Source: Alphaproteobacteria bacterium
GTDB lineage: Bacteria; Pseudomonadota; Alphaproteobacteria; Micropepsales; Micropepsaceae
Direction of reading: 5' to 3'
NCBI GenBank assembly: GCA_020852655.1
Contig: JADZAI010000044.1
Coordinates: 1-64,000, forward strand
DNA length: 64,000 bases
Shown: positions 50,441 through 59,524 of the stretch, piece after piece
Layout of the letters: every line of letters begins with the position of its first letter
Numbering within the stretch: position 1 is the stretch's first letter
The notes under the pieces: model-generated
The model's input: only the letters and a program-made list of their open reading frames with translations
Told to the model about the DNA's origin: nothing
Databases searched by the model: none
Position numbers and translations under genes: made by a program

Positions 50441-51357
50441 CGCGGTTTAGGGTCGTCGCGATAAGCGTCGATGACGCGCTGAAGGCCGGTTGCGAACGAA
50501 ATCTGCGGCCGCCATCCCAATTCCGCTTCGGCGCGCGCGGCGTTCAGCACCGTGCGCGGCGGATCGAACGGCCGGGCCGGCGCATGCACCACCGCAAGCT
50601 TGCGGCCGATACTTGCCCCGATCGCGCCCACCACGTCGGCAATGGAGCGGCCTTCGCCCGATCCGATATTGTAGACTCCGGAGGCCTTCTCATGTGTGCC
50701 GGCCGCGACCAGCGCGGCGATGGCGTCGTCGACATAGAGAAAGTCACGCTCGACCTTGCCGTCACCGTAGATGATGCAGGGCTGGCCCTCCAGCGCTTGC
50801 GCCACGAAGGTCGCGACGACACCGAAATTGCGCCCCAACTCCTGATCCGGGCCGAACGGATTGGAAAGCCGTGCGATCACGCTCTGGACGCCCCATTGGC
50901 GCGCGTAGAATTCCAGATACTGCTCGGTCGCGAGCTTGGACACCCCATAGGGCGAAAGCGGCGCCTTGGGATGATCTTCCAATGCGCTGCCGCTCGGCAC
51001 CGCACCGTAGACCGTCCCGCCCGACGAGATGAAGACGACGCGTCCGACCGGCGTTCGCCGAACCGCCTCCAGCATGGCGAGCGTGCCGGTGATATTGGCG
51101 GCGTCCGACACGGGGTCTTCGTGCGATGCCTGCGGCAGTGTCGACCAGGCGAGATGGTACAGCAGCGAAACGCCCTCGAGCAGCGCGGGCCAATCTGCCG
51201 GCTCGCCGAGACCGAAGCGTGTCCACGTAAGGCCGGGCGCCTCGAACGGCGGCACGGGCCGATAATGCAGCGCCCGGACCGTCTCGCCGCGCGCCAGCAG
51301 GGCGCGACTGAGATTGCGCCCGAGGAAGCCTGAACCGCCCGCGACCAGCGTCGTCAT
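50437..51357 (-). CDS. NAD-dependent sugar epimerase/dehydratase
   Basis: A 306-residue extended SDR with Rossmann motif TLVAGGSGFLGRNL, the serine in FISSGGTVYG and catalytic YGVSK. PFGPDQ and YGDGKVERDFLYVDDAIAALVAA are hallmarks of UDP-glucose-4-epimerase-like enzymes. It probably makes a nucleotide-sugar precursor for the neighbouring glycosyltransferases. The frame is open upstream, but the ATG at 51357 begins the fold and overlaps the upstream glycosyltransferase stop by ATGA. Confidence 0.9.
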   Translation of the reverse strand: MTTLVAGGSGFLGRNLSRALLARGETVRALHYRPVPPFEAPGLTWTRFGLGEPADWPALLEGVSLLYHLAWSTLPQASHEDPVSDAANITGTLAMLEAVRRTPVGRVVFISSGGTVYGAVPSGSALEDHPKAPLSPYGVSKLATEQYLEFYARQWGVQSVIARLSNPFGPDQELGRNFGVVATFVAQALEGQPCIIYGDGKVERDFLYVDDAIAALVAAGTHEKASGVYNIGSGEGRSIADVVGAIGASIGRKLAVVHAPARPFDPPRTVLNAARAEAELGWRPQISFATGLQRVIDAYRDDPKPR

Positions 51358-52694
51358 GAGGCGAGGGCCGAAGGTTGGGACCTGCCGGTCGTCAGCGCCG
51401 CGTAGTGCGCTTCGATCGCGTCGATATACTGCGGGAACATCGACGTGCGGACCGGCTGCGCGCGGGCGCACAACACCGCGCTCGGGTCGTCCGCAAGCGC
51501 CCGCAGCGCTGCGGCCAGGGCCTGCGCGTTGCCGGCCGGCACAGACACGCCGCCACGCGGTTCGCCAAGTTCGTCGCGCATGCCCGGCGCGGCCGAGGCC
51601 ACGACATAGCGGCCCGCCTCCAGCGCATCGAGCAGTACGAGCGGATTGTTCTCGTCCCACAAGGACGGGATCACCACGATATCGGCCGCCCCCAGCGCTT
51701 CGCCCATCCGGTGATGCGGCACGCCGTGCGACAAGGTGACGCGCCGGTCCGCAGCCGCGCGTGTCGTCATCGCACGTACATAGTTGGCGTCCGGGCCGGG
51801 CGGTCCGCAGATCGTGAACGTCATGGGCACGTCCTGCGGGATCAGGGCGATCGCATCAAGCAGAACATGCAGACCCTTGTGATGGGACAGGGAGCTGAAA
51901 TAGCCGACGTTCAGCGGCGTGCCGACGGCCCGGGCCGGCACGTCCAGGGGGGGCGCCGCATGCCCGAACGCCTGCACCCGCGCGCCGAAGCCGTCCTTTA
52001 ACATATCGTAGAGGCGCGGCGGGCCGACCAGGGTCAGGCTGATGGCGGCAAGTGCGGCCTCGGACGCGCGCAGGCGTGCCGCCATGGCCTGGGCCAGGCG
52101 TCCCGGCGTGTCCGCGGCGGGGAGACGGCGAATATGCTCGCGGACGGCGAGCGCCGCGCGCCCGGCGCCGCGCTCGGTCCCGAGCCGCGCGGTCTCGCGC
52201 CTGCGCAGATGGGCGACGCAGGCGGCGCCGTCTGGGCCGGGTCCGTCGCACGGCGACCCGTCTTCAAGCGCCGCCGTAACCAGCGGGCATACGAGATGAA
52301 AATCGGTCACGGTCGACAGCACCGGCGCGATGTGCGCGAGCTCCGGCACGACCGCCAGCCCAAACTGCTGGGCATGATAGAGATGGATGACGTCGGGTGC
52401 GAAGGCGCGCAGCGCGGCGATCAGATGCCGCGCTGCCGGAGGATTGGAGAACTCCTCCGCTATGCGCCGCGCAAGGAGCAGCCGCGGCGGCCGGCGGCTC
52501 CCGATCCGCCGCACGTCGACGCCCTCGACCGTTTCCGCCCGCGGCGGCGCGCCACTGGGCGTACTGCGGTCGCCGGAGAAGACGCGGACGTCGTGCCCGC
52601 GCGCGATCATCGCCTGCGCCGACCGGAGGCAGAGAATCTCTGTGCCCGTCGTCGCGTCCGGCGGGAACTGGTGGACGACCGCGCCGATCCTCAT
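51354..52694 (-). CDS. GT4-type glycosyltransferase 3
   Basis: A 446-residue GT-B enzyme with MRIGAVVHQFPPDATTGTEILCLRSAQAM at the N-terminus and a Cys-containing region (CDGPGPDGAACVAH) equivalent to the one in glycosyltransferases 1 and 2. The donor domain has VGYFSSLSHHKGLHVLLDAI and VVIPSLWDENNPLVLLDALEAGRYVVASAAPGM. It is more distant from copies 1 and 2 than they are from one another. It overlaps both neighbours by ATGA, making the run of four a tightly coupled operon. Confidence 0.88.
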   Translation of the reverse strand: MRIGAVVHQFPPDATTGTEILCLRSAQAMIARGHDVRVFSGDRSTPSGAPPRAETVEGVDVRRIGSRRPPRLLLARRIAEEFSNPPAARHLIAALRAFAPDVIHLYHAQQFGLAVVPELAHIAPVLSTVTDFHLVCPLVTAALEDGSPCDGPGPDGAACVAHLRRRETARLGTERGAGRAALAVREHIRRLPAADTPGRLAQAMAARLRASEAALAAISLTLVGPPRLYDMLKDGFGARVQAFGHAAPPLDVPARAVGTPLNVGYFSSLSHHKGLHVLLDAIALIPQDVPMTFTICGPPGPDANYVRAMTTRAAADRRVTLSHGVPHHRMGEALGAADIVVIPSLWDENNPLVLLDALEAGRYVVASAAPGMRDELGEPRGGVSVPAGNAQALAAALRALADDPSAVLCARAQPVRTSMFPQYIDAIEAHYAALTTGRSQPSALAS

Positions 52695-53998
52695 GCGTCG
52701 ACGTCCAGTGTTGCGCGAAGGCCGTCATAGATCTCGCCATAGGCGGCCGTCATATGATGCACGTCGAACGCATCGCGGGCGCGCGCACGGTTGCGTTCCC
52801 CAAGCGCCGCGATGCGGCCAGGATGATCGAGCAGTTCGAGGATCCGCTTCACGGTTTCCTTGGGCGAAGCGCCGAGCGTGTCGGCCCCATCAAGGATTTC
52901 GGTCAGGGCGCCGACCCGGTTGCCCGCCACGGCGCTGCCCATGCTCATGGCGAAGGGCACGACCTGTCCGAAACTCTCCTGCCATACCGGCGCGACGAAA
53001 AGGCGGAACAGCCGATAATACTCGGGCAGGCGATCATAGGGCACTTGGCCCGTGAACAGGAAATTGTCCCGTACCCCCGCCGCGACCGTTCGCGCGACAT
53101 AGCTGTCGAACAGCGGGCCGCCGCCCACGACGACGGCCCGGATGTCGGAACGGCTCTTGCAGACGTCGATGAGCACGTCGATCGAATCCGGCCGCAGCTT
53201 GTCCTGCGCCAGGCGATACACCATGCCGATCGAGCGCAGCGCGTCGTCGTCGAACGTGCGGGGCGCCTCGAACCGTCCGAGCTCGATGCCGGGGTGAATC
53301 ACCGCACAGGGCTCGATGCCGGCGCCGAACGTCTCGTGCACGTAATGCGACACGAAGATCGTGAACGCCACGGCGGGGTCGCGGATCGGCGCCACCGGCG
53401 TATTGACGTTCTGGACGATCGTCAGTCCCTGCGCCTTGCCGGCCTGAAGCACCGCCTCGTACCACGTCGTGTCGCCTTCGCCCCAATAATGCAGGTGCAG
53501 AATGTCCGGCTTGTGCGCCGCGACGACACGCTGCATGTGCCGCGACGCGGCGCCGTGCGGCACGTGGGTCACCTTGACCCCCTTGTGGGTGCCTTCCGGA
53601 GGCAGCGCTCCGGTGATGATCCGCATGTCGAAGCGGGCGCTCAGGTCGCGGCAGAGGTCGAAGATCAGCTGGGTCGAGCCCCCGACATGCAGGTTGGCGA
53701 TCGCATGGAGTACCCGCGGCCTTTCGTGCGTGTAGGGCTTGAAGGGAACGGAATAGAGCACGCGTTGGCGGGCGTGGCCCGAGATGGCGCTTGCCAGCGT
53801 CCTCGTCAGACGGGTGAAGGAGAGCCGTAGCCGCCAGGCATCCGCGTGCCATGTCGGGATGCGGCTGGTCTGGTAGTGGCGCCACAGCACGGTACGCAGG
53901 GCCACGATGCGCAGGACGCGCCACCACAGCAGCCGCGTCGCGGTGCGCGCCTTGCGCGGGAGGGCGGCGATGCCGGTGCGGGGTTCGGCGGTATTCAC
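52691..53998 (-). CDS. GT4-type glycosyltransferase 4
   Basis: A 435-residue enzyme starting at a GTG. The first ~90 residues are basic and may contact the membrane (LLWWRVLRIVALRTVLW). The GT-B part starts at RVLHAIANLHVGGSTQLIFDLC, a motif of polysaccharide GTs. The donor site shows IGMVYRLAQDKLRPDSIDVLI, VVVGGGPLFD and VAPVWQESFGQVVPFAMSMGSAVAGNRVGALTEI. It lacks the cysteine motif of the other three. First of the four glycosyltransferases in the direction of transcription. Confidence 0.88.
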   Translation of the reverse strand: MNTAEPRTGIAALPRKARTATRLLWWRVLRIVALRTVLWRHYQTSRIPTWHADAWRLRLSFTRLTRTLASAISGHARQRVLYSVPFKPYTHERPRVLHAIANLHVGGSTQLIFDLCRDLSARFDMRIITGALPPEGTHKGVKVTHVPHGAASRHMQRVVAAHKPDILHLHYWGEGDTTWYEAVLQAGKAQGLTIVQNVNTPVAPIRDPAVAFTIFVSHYVHETFGAGIEPCAVIHPGIELGRFEAPRTFDDDALRSIGMVYRLAQDKLRPDSIDVLIDVCKSRSDIRAVVVGGGPLFDSYVARTVAAGVRDNFLFTGQVPYDRLPEYYRLFRLFVAPVWQESFGQVVPFAMSMGSAVAGNRVGALTEILDGADTLGASPKETVKRILELLDHPGRIAALGERNRARARDAFDVHHMTAAYGEIYDGLRATLDVDA

Positions 53999-54004
53999 CC
54001 GCGC

Positions 54005-55213
54005 CTACTGCCGATGTTCGGCCGTGCCGAGCGCCAGGAGCGAGAGGATGCCCCAAAGAACCGACATGACCATGAAGAGATGGGCCGCACGTTCGAGGGG
54101 ACGCGGGCTGGTCGACTCGATCGGCAGGTCGGGCGGCGTCACGGGCACCGCATAGACGTGCCAGCGTTCGACCTCTGCCTGCGTCCGCAGAAGCGTCATC
54201 TCGCTCAGCGCATAGGTCTGCTCCGCGAACGCCCGCTTCAGGTTGAGTTCGTCGAAGGCGGAGATCAGCGCCGCGATCGAGGTGGTGTCGGTGCCCTTCG
54301 CGAGGTCGGCTTCCAGCGATGCGATCTGCTCGTCGAGGGCTGCGAGCCGTGCTTTCAGGGCGCGCACCTGCGCGGCCTGGGGCGACAGATTGGCAAGCGC
54401 CGCCTGAAGTTCCGCGGCCATCGAGGCGCGCCGGGCGCGCAGGTCGAGGATGAGCGCCAGCGTGTTCGATCCTTCGGTCTGCGGATCGAACAGTGCATGG
54501 CTGCGCCGGAAGGCCTCGACTTCACTCCGGACGGCTTCCAGTTCCTCGCTGGCGCGCTGCTTGTCCTGCTCCGCGATCCGCATGGCGTCGCGGCGCGAGG
54601 AATCGAGCACGGCGTTCAGCATCTCCTCGCCCGTCTCCAGGGCGGCAGCGTTGATCTTCTGGGCATCCTCCGGTCGGAAGGCACGCACCTTCAGGGTCAC
54701 GATTCCCGAAAGCGGATCGACCGCGAGATTGGCGTGGCCGCGCCAGTAAGCGGCCAGGCCCGAAGACGAAGCGGCCGGGTTGAGGCGCGAAAAGGGATCG
54801 ACGTCGTCGCGCGCGAAGATCGGCTTGAGGTCCACCTTCTTGCTGAGGCTCTCGACGAAGGCGCGTTCCGGCAGGTAGCGCGCCAGCATGCCGGCTTCCT
54901 GGGTATGTGTCGTCGCGGCGACGGCGCTCACCGATGACAGCAACCCGGCGAGGCGGTTGGCGGTATGCTCCACATCGCCGCGAATGACGAAGGTCGAGAC
55001 GGACTCGTATTGCGGCGAAATCAGGAGCGCGAGGTACAGATAGAGCGCGACGCAGGGCGCAACGACCATGGCCAGGAAGAGCAGCGCGATCGGCCGCTTC
55101 AGCGACGGCGGCGCCTCGGGCACCTTCAGCCGGTGCAGATCCTCGGGATCGCGGGCGCGCAGTCCGCGGGAGAAATCCTTCGGCGCGCGCGCCAGGTCGC
55201 GGACGTCGGTCAT
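54005..55213 (-). CDS. Capsule export inner-membrane protein 2 (KpsE/Wzz-like)
   Basis: A 402-residue paralog of the proteins at 46324 and 55216. Transmembrane segments lie near residues 41-66 (IALLFLAMVVAPCVALYLYLALL) and near the C-terminus (HLFMVMSVLWGILSLLAL). The conserved core reads GIVTLKVRAFRPEDAQKINAAALETGEEML, followed by a coiled coil (RIAEQDKQRASEELEAVRSEVEAFRR). The N-terminal cytoplasmic part is short. It is separated by only 2 bp from the third copy upstream, so both are co-transcribed with the glycosyltransferases. Confidence 0.87.
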   Translation of the reverse strand: MTDVRDLARAPKDFSRGLRARDPEDLHRLKVPEAPPSLKRPIALLFLAMVVAPCVALYLYLALLISPQYESVSTFVIRGDVEHTANRLAGLLSSVSAVAATTHTQEAGMLARYLPERAFVESLSKKVDLKPIFARDDVDPFSRLNPAASSSGLAAYWRGHANLAVDPLSGIVTLKVRAFRPEDAQKINAAALETGEEMLNAVLDSSRRDAMRIAEQDKQRASEELEAVRSEVEAFRRSHALFDPQTEGSNTLALILDLRARRASMAAELQAALANLSPQAAQVRALKARLAALDEQIASLEADLAKGTDTTSIAALISAFDELNLKRAFAEQTYALSEMTLLRTQAEVERWHVYAVPVTPPDLPIESTSPRPLERAAHLFMVMSVLWGILSLLALGTAEHRQ

Positions 55214-55215
55214 GT

Positions 55216-56568
55216 CTAGCCGCCCATCTGGTCGCGGCTTGCCGCAGCGACCACCGTGAGCATGCCGAACAGCAGCAGGCAGATAAGCGCCATCGTCCCG
55301 ACGGTAGCGGTCACGTTGGGACCGGAAGCGCCGTCGGGCAGGAGCGGCGGCGCGAAGACGGCGAGATAGGACGCTTCACGTTCGCTCGCGAGCCGTACGC
55401 GTTCGACGCCGTCCAGTGCCGCCTGATAGAGGCTCATGGCGAAGATGCGTTCGGATTCGGCGGTTTCGTAAGCGGTGAGGTAGTTCGAAGCCGCGCCGGG
55501 CGCTCCGCCGGCGTCCGTGAGCGCCGCCTTCGCCTTTTCGATCTCCGCATCGAGCGCCGCGATCCGGGCCCTCAGGACTTTCAACTGCGGGGCGTCGGCG
55601 CTGACATTGGGCTCGATCAGGCGCAGCTGCACGTCAAGCGCCACGCGTGCGCTGATGAGCTCCATGAGCTGCTTGAACAGCGTCGTCGCCGACAGCGTCG
55701 GATCGATGAGCAGTTCGTCGGCCCGCAGCTTGCGAATGGCGCTCTCGGCGGCCGTGTAGCGTTCCTGCGCCCGGGTCAGCAGGCGTTTGGCTTCGGCCAT
55801 GCGATCATGCCGGCTCCGCTCGACGATGCGGCTGAGCATGGCTTCGCACTGCGCCACGACGTGATCGGCGATCTGTTGGGCATCCTCGGGCGTGAACGCT
55901 GTGACCTTCAGGCTGATGAGGCCCGTCGTCGTGTCGATCGAGGCGGCCACCGCCCAGCGCCAATACTCCTCCAGCCGCTCCTGGCTGGCATTGTCGGGCA
56001 GCGCGTGGATCCAGTCGGGGTTGCCGGCGGCGAATCGGGCGCGAAGCCATCGGTCCTGGTCCAGGGTGCGGACCATCTCCAGGCTCGAGACGTAGTCGAC
56101 CAGCATATACGGCTCGAGGTCGTTGCGCCCGCCCGCCAGGCTCTGGATGGCCGAGGTGATGATCTGGTTGGCCCGCGCGGCGGCGTCGGAACCGCGATTG
56201 CCCGTGCTCGCCTTGGCCGTCTCATCCCGCTCGGCCGTGGGCGAGGGGAGCGCATCGAAGCCCGCCGCCCCTATATAAGTGTCGTTCAGCGGCCGGTCGG
56301 TCGCCTGACGCACGGCAAAGCGCGCCTCCGCCACATAGGTGCGCGATGCGAAGACCGCCTCGTAGACGGCCGTCACCCCTATGGGCAGGACGACGATGAA
56401 GACGAAGGCCCACCGGACAAAGGCATCCCACCCGACCGCGAGGAACCGGTCCCGGATTCCGGGTCCGCTCGCCGGCTGCGCAAGGGCGCGCTTGGTCAGC
56501 GAAGGCCGGTTCAGCGGAACCGTCCCCGGCCGCCGGCCTCCCGTCGCGCTAGAAAGCCAGTTCGTCAT
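55216..56568 (-). CDS. Capsule export inner-membrane protein 3 (KpsE/Wzz-like)
   Basis: A 450-residue member of the same family, first gene of the long minus-strand cluster. Transmembrane segments lie near 50-72 (AFVFIVVLPIGVTAVYEAVF) and near 420-440 (VGTMALICLLLFGMLTVVA). The periplasmic core reads GLISLKVTAFTPEDAQQIADHVVAQCEAML, then coiled coil. It has an insert of about 35 residues after the first membrane segment (YIGAAGFDALPSPTAERDETAKASTGNRG) absent from the others. The ATG at 56568 is preferred over an upstream TTG. Confidence 0.87.
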   Translation of the reverse strand: MTNWLSSATGGRRPGTVPLNRPSLTKRALAQPASGPGIRDRFLAVGWDAFVRWAFVFIVVLPIGVTAVYEAVFASRTYVAEARFAVRQATDRPLNDTYIGAAGFDALPSPTAERDETAKASTGNRGSDAAARANQIITSAIQSLAGGRNDLEPYMLVDYVSSLEMVRTLDQDRWLRARFAAGNPDWIHALPDNASQERLEEYWRWAVAASIDTTTGLISLKVTAFTPEDAQQIADHVVAQCEAMLSRIVERSRHDRMAEAKRLLTRAQERYTAAESAIRKLRADELLIDPTLSATTLFKQLMELISARVALDVQLRLIEPNVSADAPQLKVLRARIAALDAEIEKAKAALTDAGGAPGAASNYLTAYETAESERIFAMSLYQAALDGVERVRLASEREASYLAVFAPPLLPDGASGPNVTATVGTMALICLLLFGMLTVVAAASRDQMGG

Positions 56569-56762
56569 GGGCTCCAAAGGCGCGCGCGTGGCGCGGCCGC
56601 GACCGGTGCATGGGGGCTAGATGCCGTGCGCAGCCTGCCGGGTCAACTGGCGCGAGGCATCGGGAACCGGCTCCGTGCCACACGTCCTGCGAGACAAAAA
56701 GCGCGGAAATGTGGTTTGATTGCGGTCCAGCGCTGATGGCCGCAGGAGGGCGTGAGGCGGAT

Positions 56763-57515
56763 ATGAAGTCGCTTCGCTTTCGCACGACTCACGAAACCCA
56801 TCCGGGCCTCCGGCGCGGGGAAAACGAGGATTCCGTAGCGGTCCACCCCTCCGCCCCGTTCTGGGCTGTGGCGGACGGGATGGGCGGCCACCAGCACGGC
56901 CGATTCGCAAGTTCCACGGTCGCCGAGGCGCTGGACCGCACGGCCTTGACCGGTGCGCTGGCAGCCGATCTCGCGGCCGTCGAACGGGCCATCGCCGCAG
57001 CAAACGGGGCGGTATTTGCGCGTGCGAAGGTCGAACAGGCGACCATCGGGACCACGCTTGCCGCCCTCTACGTCAACGGCAACGAAGGCGTCTGCCTCTG
57101 GGTCGGCGACAGCCGCGTCTATCGCTTCCGCGACGGGGTCCTCTGTCTGCTGACGCGTGACCACACGCACGTGCGCCACCTCATCGACACGCGCCAGATC
57201 ACCGAGGCCGAGGCGCGCAACCATCCCATGGGGCATGTCCTGACCCGGGCGATCGGCGTGGACGCCTTGCCGCGCGTCGAACAGCGCCGCATCGACGTGC
57301 AGCCCGACGACATCTTCCTCCTGTGCAGCGATGGCCTGACGGCCTGTGCCTCTGACGACGAGATCGCGGCCGCCATCCGCCAGGCGGGTGCCGCCAAGGC
57401 CTGCGGCGATCTTGTCCAGCTCTGCCTGCGCCGCGGCGCCCCCGACAATGTGAGCATTGTCGTCGTGATCTGCGATGAGGTGACGGCCGTCAGCCCGGAG
57501 CGGGCAGGCGCCTGA
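56763..57515 (+). CDS. PP2C-family serine/threonine phosphatase
   Basis: A 250-residue cytoplasmic metal-dependent protein phosphatase. The metal-binding aspartates are visible in RRGENEDSVAV, VADGMGGHQHG, LCSDGLT and APDNVSIVVV, with GTTLAALYV and WVGDSRVYRFRDG between. Size and order match the single-domain Stp1/PppA type. Its partner, transcribed toward it with 7 bp between stops, is a TagH-like FHA protein, which points to the threonine-phosphorylation switch of type VI secretion. No PpkA-like kinase or other T6SS gene is in view. Confidence 0.88.
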   Translation: MKSLRFRTTHETHPGLRRGENEDSVAVHPSAPFWAVADGMGGHQHGRFASSTVAEALDRTALTGALAADLAAVERAIAAANGAVFARAKVEQATIGTTLAALYVNGNEGVCLWVGDSRVYRFRDGVLCLLTRDHTHVRHLIDTRQITEAEARNHPMGHVLTRAIGVDALPRVEQRRIDVQPDDIFLLCSDGLTACASDDEIAAAIRQAGAAKACGDLVQLCLRRGAPDNVSIVVVICDEVTAVSPERAGA

Positions 57516-57522
57516 ACGCCGG

Positions 57523-58491
57523 TCAGAGATGGCGCGTGAAGGCGTTTCGCAGCTCTTGCTCGATCAGCTCTTCCAGCGGGCTGCCGTCGTCGGCCAGGAG
57601 CGCGGCGTGCAGGCGCTCGATCTCGTCCCACCACGCCGCCTTGGCGGCCTCGGGGTTGTCTCCTGCATTTGCCGCCTGCTCCCTGATCTCCTGTGGCGAC
57701 AGGCGCGCGACGATGCTGCGCACCGCATCGCTGATCGCCGTCAGCAGGCGGATTTCGTGCAGCCGCACGCTTTCCAGGGCCTGCTCCGCGGCTTCCGGCC
57801 CCGGCAGGTCGCTGAAGCGCGGCGCGAAGACGCGCTCGATCAGGTCTGCGGGAGCGTCGGCGAATTTGAACGGATTGTTGCCGGTATCGTGCAGCGTGGT
57901 GCGCTCGACGCCGAGGACGCTCTTCATCTCGCCTTGCCGCCTGAGCAGATCGGAGAGGCCGCCGGCGAGCAGGCGAAAGGTCCGGCCGGCGCGCTCGAAG
58001 GCCGCCGGCCCCAGAGAGTGTGCCGCGCCGGGGTCGACGCCTGCCCCCCGCATGAACGCGGCAAGCGCCTCCGGCCGGGCCGCGGGGTCCGAAAGCCGCG
58101 CCCCCTGGGGTCCGGGCAGGTCCTCCACGACGCTGGACTCGATCGCCCGGTCCGGTTCCTGCCTGCCGGAGGCCGATGCGACCTGCACCGATATGTCGTA
58201 ATGGCCGATCGCGATGACGTCGCCGTCCTGCAACGGCCTTTCCCGGCCGTCGGACGCCAGGCGCTCGCCGTTGACGAGGGTGCCGTTGCGGCTCCGATCG
58301 CAGACCACGTAGGTGCCGTCGCGATAGAGGATTTCGGCATGCTCCGACGAGATCAGCTTCTGCGGGTCGGGCAGTTGCCAGTCGGCATCGGCCGAGCGGC
58401 CGAGCCGCAGGTCCTGGCGCTCGAGCGTGCGGCTCAGCGGCTGGCCGTTCGCAAGCGAAGGCTGGTTCTCGATCCGCAGGATGAGGCGCAT
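57523..58491 (-). CDS. Type VI secretion FHA protein (TagH-like)
   Basis: A 322-residue protein. Residues 1-100 are a phosphothreonine-binding FHA domain (DLRLGRSADADWQLPDPQKLISSEHAEILYRDGTYVVCDRSRNGTLVNGERL) with the expected Arg, Ser-x-x-His and Asn. A linker follows. Residues ~180-322 match the C-terminal domain of T6SS FHA proteins: FRLLAGGLSDLLRRQGEMKSVLG, NNPFKF, then an acidic helical end (WWDEIERLHAALLADDGSPLEELIEQELRNAF). FHA proteins of this type recruit phosphorylated partners to activate T6SS. Here it pairs with a phosphatase but not with baseplate or sheath genes. Confidence 0.85.
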   Translation of the reverse strand: MRLILRIENQPSLANGQPLSRTLERQDLRLGRSADADWQLPDPQKLISSEHAEILYRDGTYVVCDRSRNGTLVNGERLASDGRERPLQDGDVIAIGHYDISVQVASASGRQEPDRAIESSVVEDLPGPQGARLSDPAARPEALAAFMRGAGVDPGAAHSLGPAAFERAGRTFRLLAGGLSDLLRRQGEMKSVLGVERTTLHDTGNNPFKFADAPADLIERVFAPRFSDLPGPEAAEQALESVRLHEIRLLTAISDAVRSIVARLSPQEIREQAANAGDNPEAAKAAWWDEIERLHAALLADDGSPLEELIEQELRNAFTRHL

Positions 58492-58554
58492 GCCGGAGCT
58501 TCCGCCACGCGCGTACGGCGATCAAGGCCGCTTGCGGCCGCCGTCTGTTGATCC

Positions 58555-58567
58555 CTAAATCTTAGGA
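58555..58567. promoter_or_regulatory. Small palindrome in a divergent intergenic region
   Basis: CCTAAatcTTAGG lies in the 129 bp between the TagH-like gene and the hydrolase at 58621. It is AT-richer than its surroundings and might be an operator; support is weak. Confidence 0.25.
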
Positions 58568-58620
58568 GCCTGGCCGGAGTCGGCCGCATTCGCCGTCGCC
58601 GGCGCAGGAAAGGGACAATC

Positions 58621-59484
58621 ATGCCCGAAAATTCGCCCCTTGGAGTTGCGCGCTTCTTCCTGGATGCGAGCTGGGCGGCGGGTGAATACGCCGGCAAGAT
58701 CGCCATGGAGCCGGTGCTCCGCCGTCTGGCGCCCCGCGCCGCTGCACCCCGGGCCGTGCTGACCTTGCCCGGTTTCGGTGGGCCGGAGATTTCGCTCAAC
58801 CCCTTGAACGCCTTCCTCAACCGCCAAGGCTTCCACGCCGAAGGTTGGGGGCTGGGCACCAACCGCGGCCCCCAGCACGACGACAGCCTGCCCGAAATGG
58901 TGGCCCGGCTGCGGCCCAAGCTGGATCGGATGGCTCAGCGTACCGGCCGCAAGGTCGCGCTGATCGGTCAGAGCCTCGGCGGCATCTATGCGCGCGAAAT
59001 CGCCCGCGCCGCGCCGGAACTGATCGACCGTGTCATCACCCTGGGTTCGCCGGCCTATCTGCGCCGCGATGGCGCCGGTCACATGAACGCGATCCTGCCG
59101 CACGCGATGCGGTGGATGACGGGCAAGTCGCCCGAGCACCATCTCGACGCCCATGACGCCGAGATTCTGCACGCCCCGCCGCCGGTGCCGCTCGTGGCGA
59201 TCTTCAGCCGCCTCGACGGCGTCGTCGATGCCACTACGACCGCGATTCCGAAGGGACAGGTGGGCTACGACGGAGGGTTGCCGCGCGAGAATATCGAAGT
59301 CGTCGCCTCGCATATCGGCATGGCCGTCAATCCGGTCATTCTCATCGCCGTGTGCGACCGCCTGGTCGCCGACCCCGCGCAATGGCGGCCGTTCGACGCC
59401 CGGCGCTACACGCCCTTCGGCGCCGCTTTCGCCGCCGCCATGCTCTTCCCGAAATATCCCTCGACGATAGAATCTTCGGGCTGA
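58621..59484 (+). CDS. Alpha/beta hydrolase (lipase-like), paralog of the 9941 gene
   Basis: A 287-residue hydrolase with AVLTLPGFGGPEIS, GWGLGTNRGP, nucleophile elbow LIGQSLGG, VITLGSPAYL, an acid in FSRLDGVVD and a histidine in ASHIGMAVNP, so the catalytic triad is complete. It aligns end to end with the protein at 9941. It lies 155 bp before a phasin gene on the same strand, so a link to polyhydroxyalkanoate metabolism is possible but unproven. Confidence 0.83.
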   Translation: MPENSPLGVARFFLDASWAAGEYAGKIAMEPVLRRLAPRAAAPRAVLTLPGFGGPEISLNPLNAFLNRQGFHAEGWGLGTNRGPQHDDSLPEMVARLRPKLDRMAQRTGRKVALIGQSLGGIYAREIARAAPELIDRVITLGSPAYLRRDGAGHMNAILPHAMRWMTGKSPEHHLDAHDAEILHAPPPVPLVAIFSRLDGVVDATTTAIPKGQVGYDGGLPRENIEVVASHIGMAVNPVILIAVCDRLVADPAQWRPFDARRYTPFGAAFAAAMLFPKYPSTIESSG

Positions 59485-59524
59485 AATTCAATCGCTTAGG
59501 CCCGTATTGACGGGCCGGTCATGG

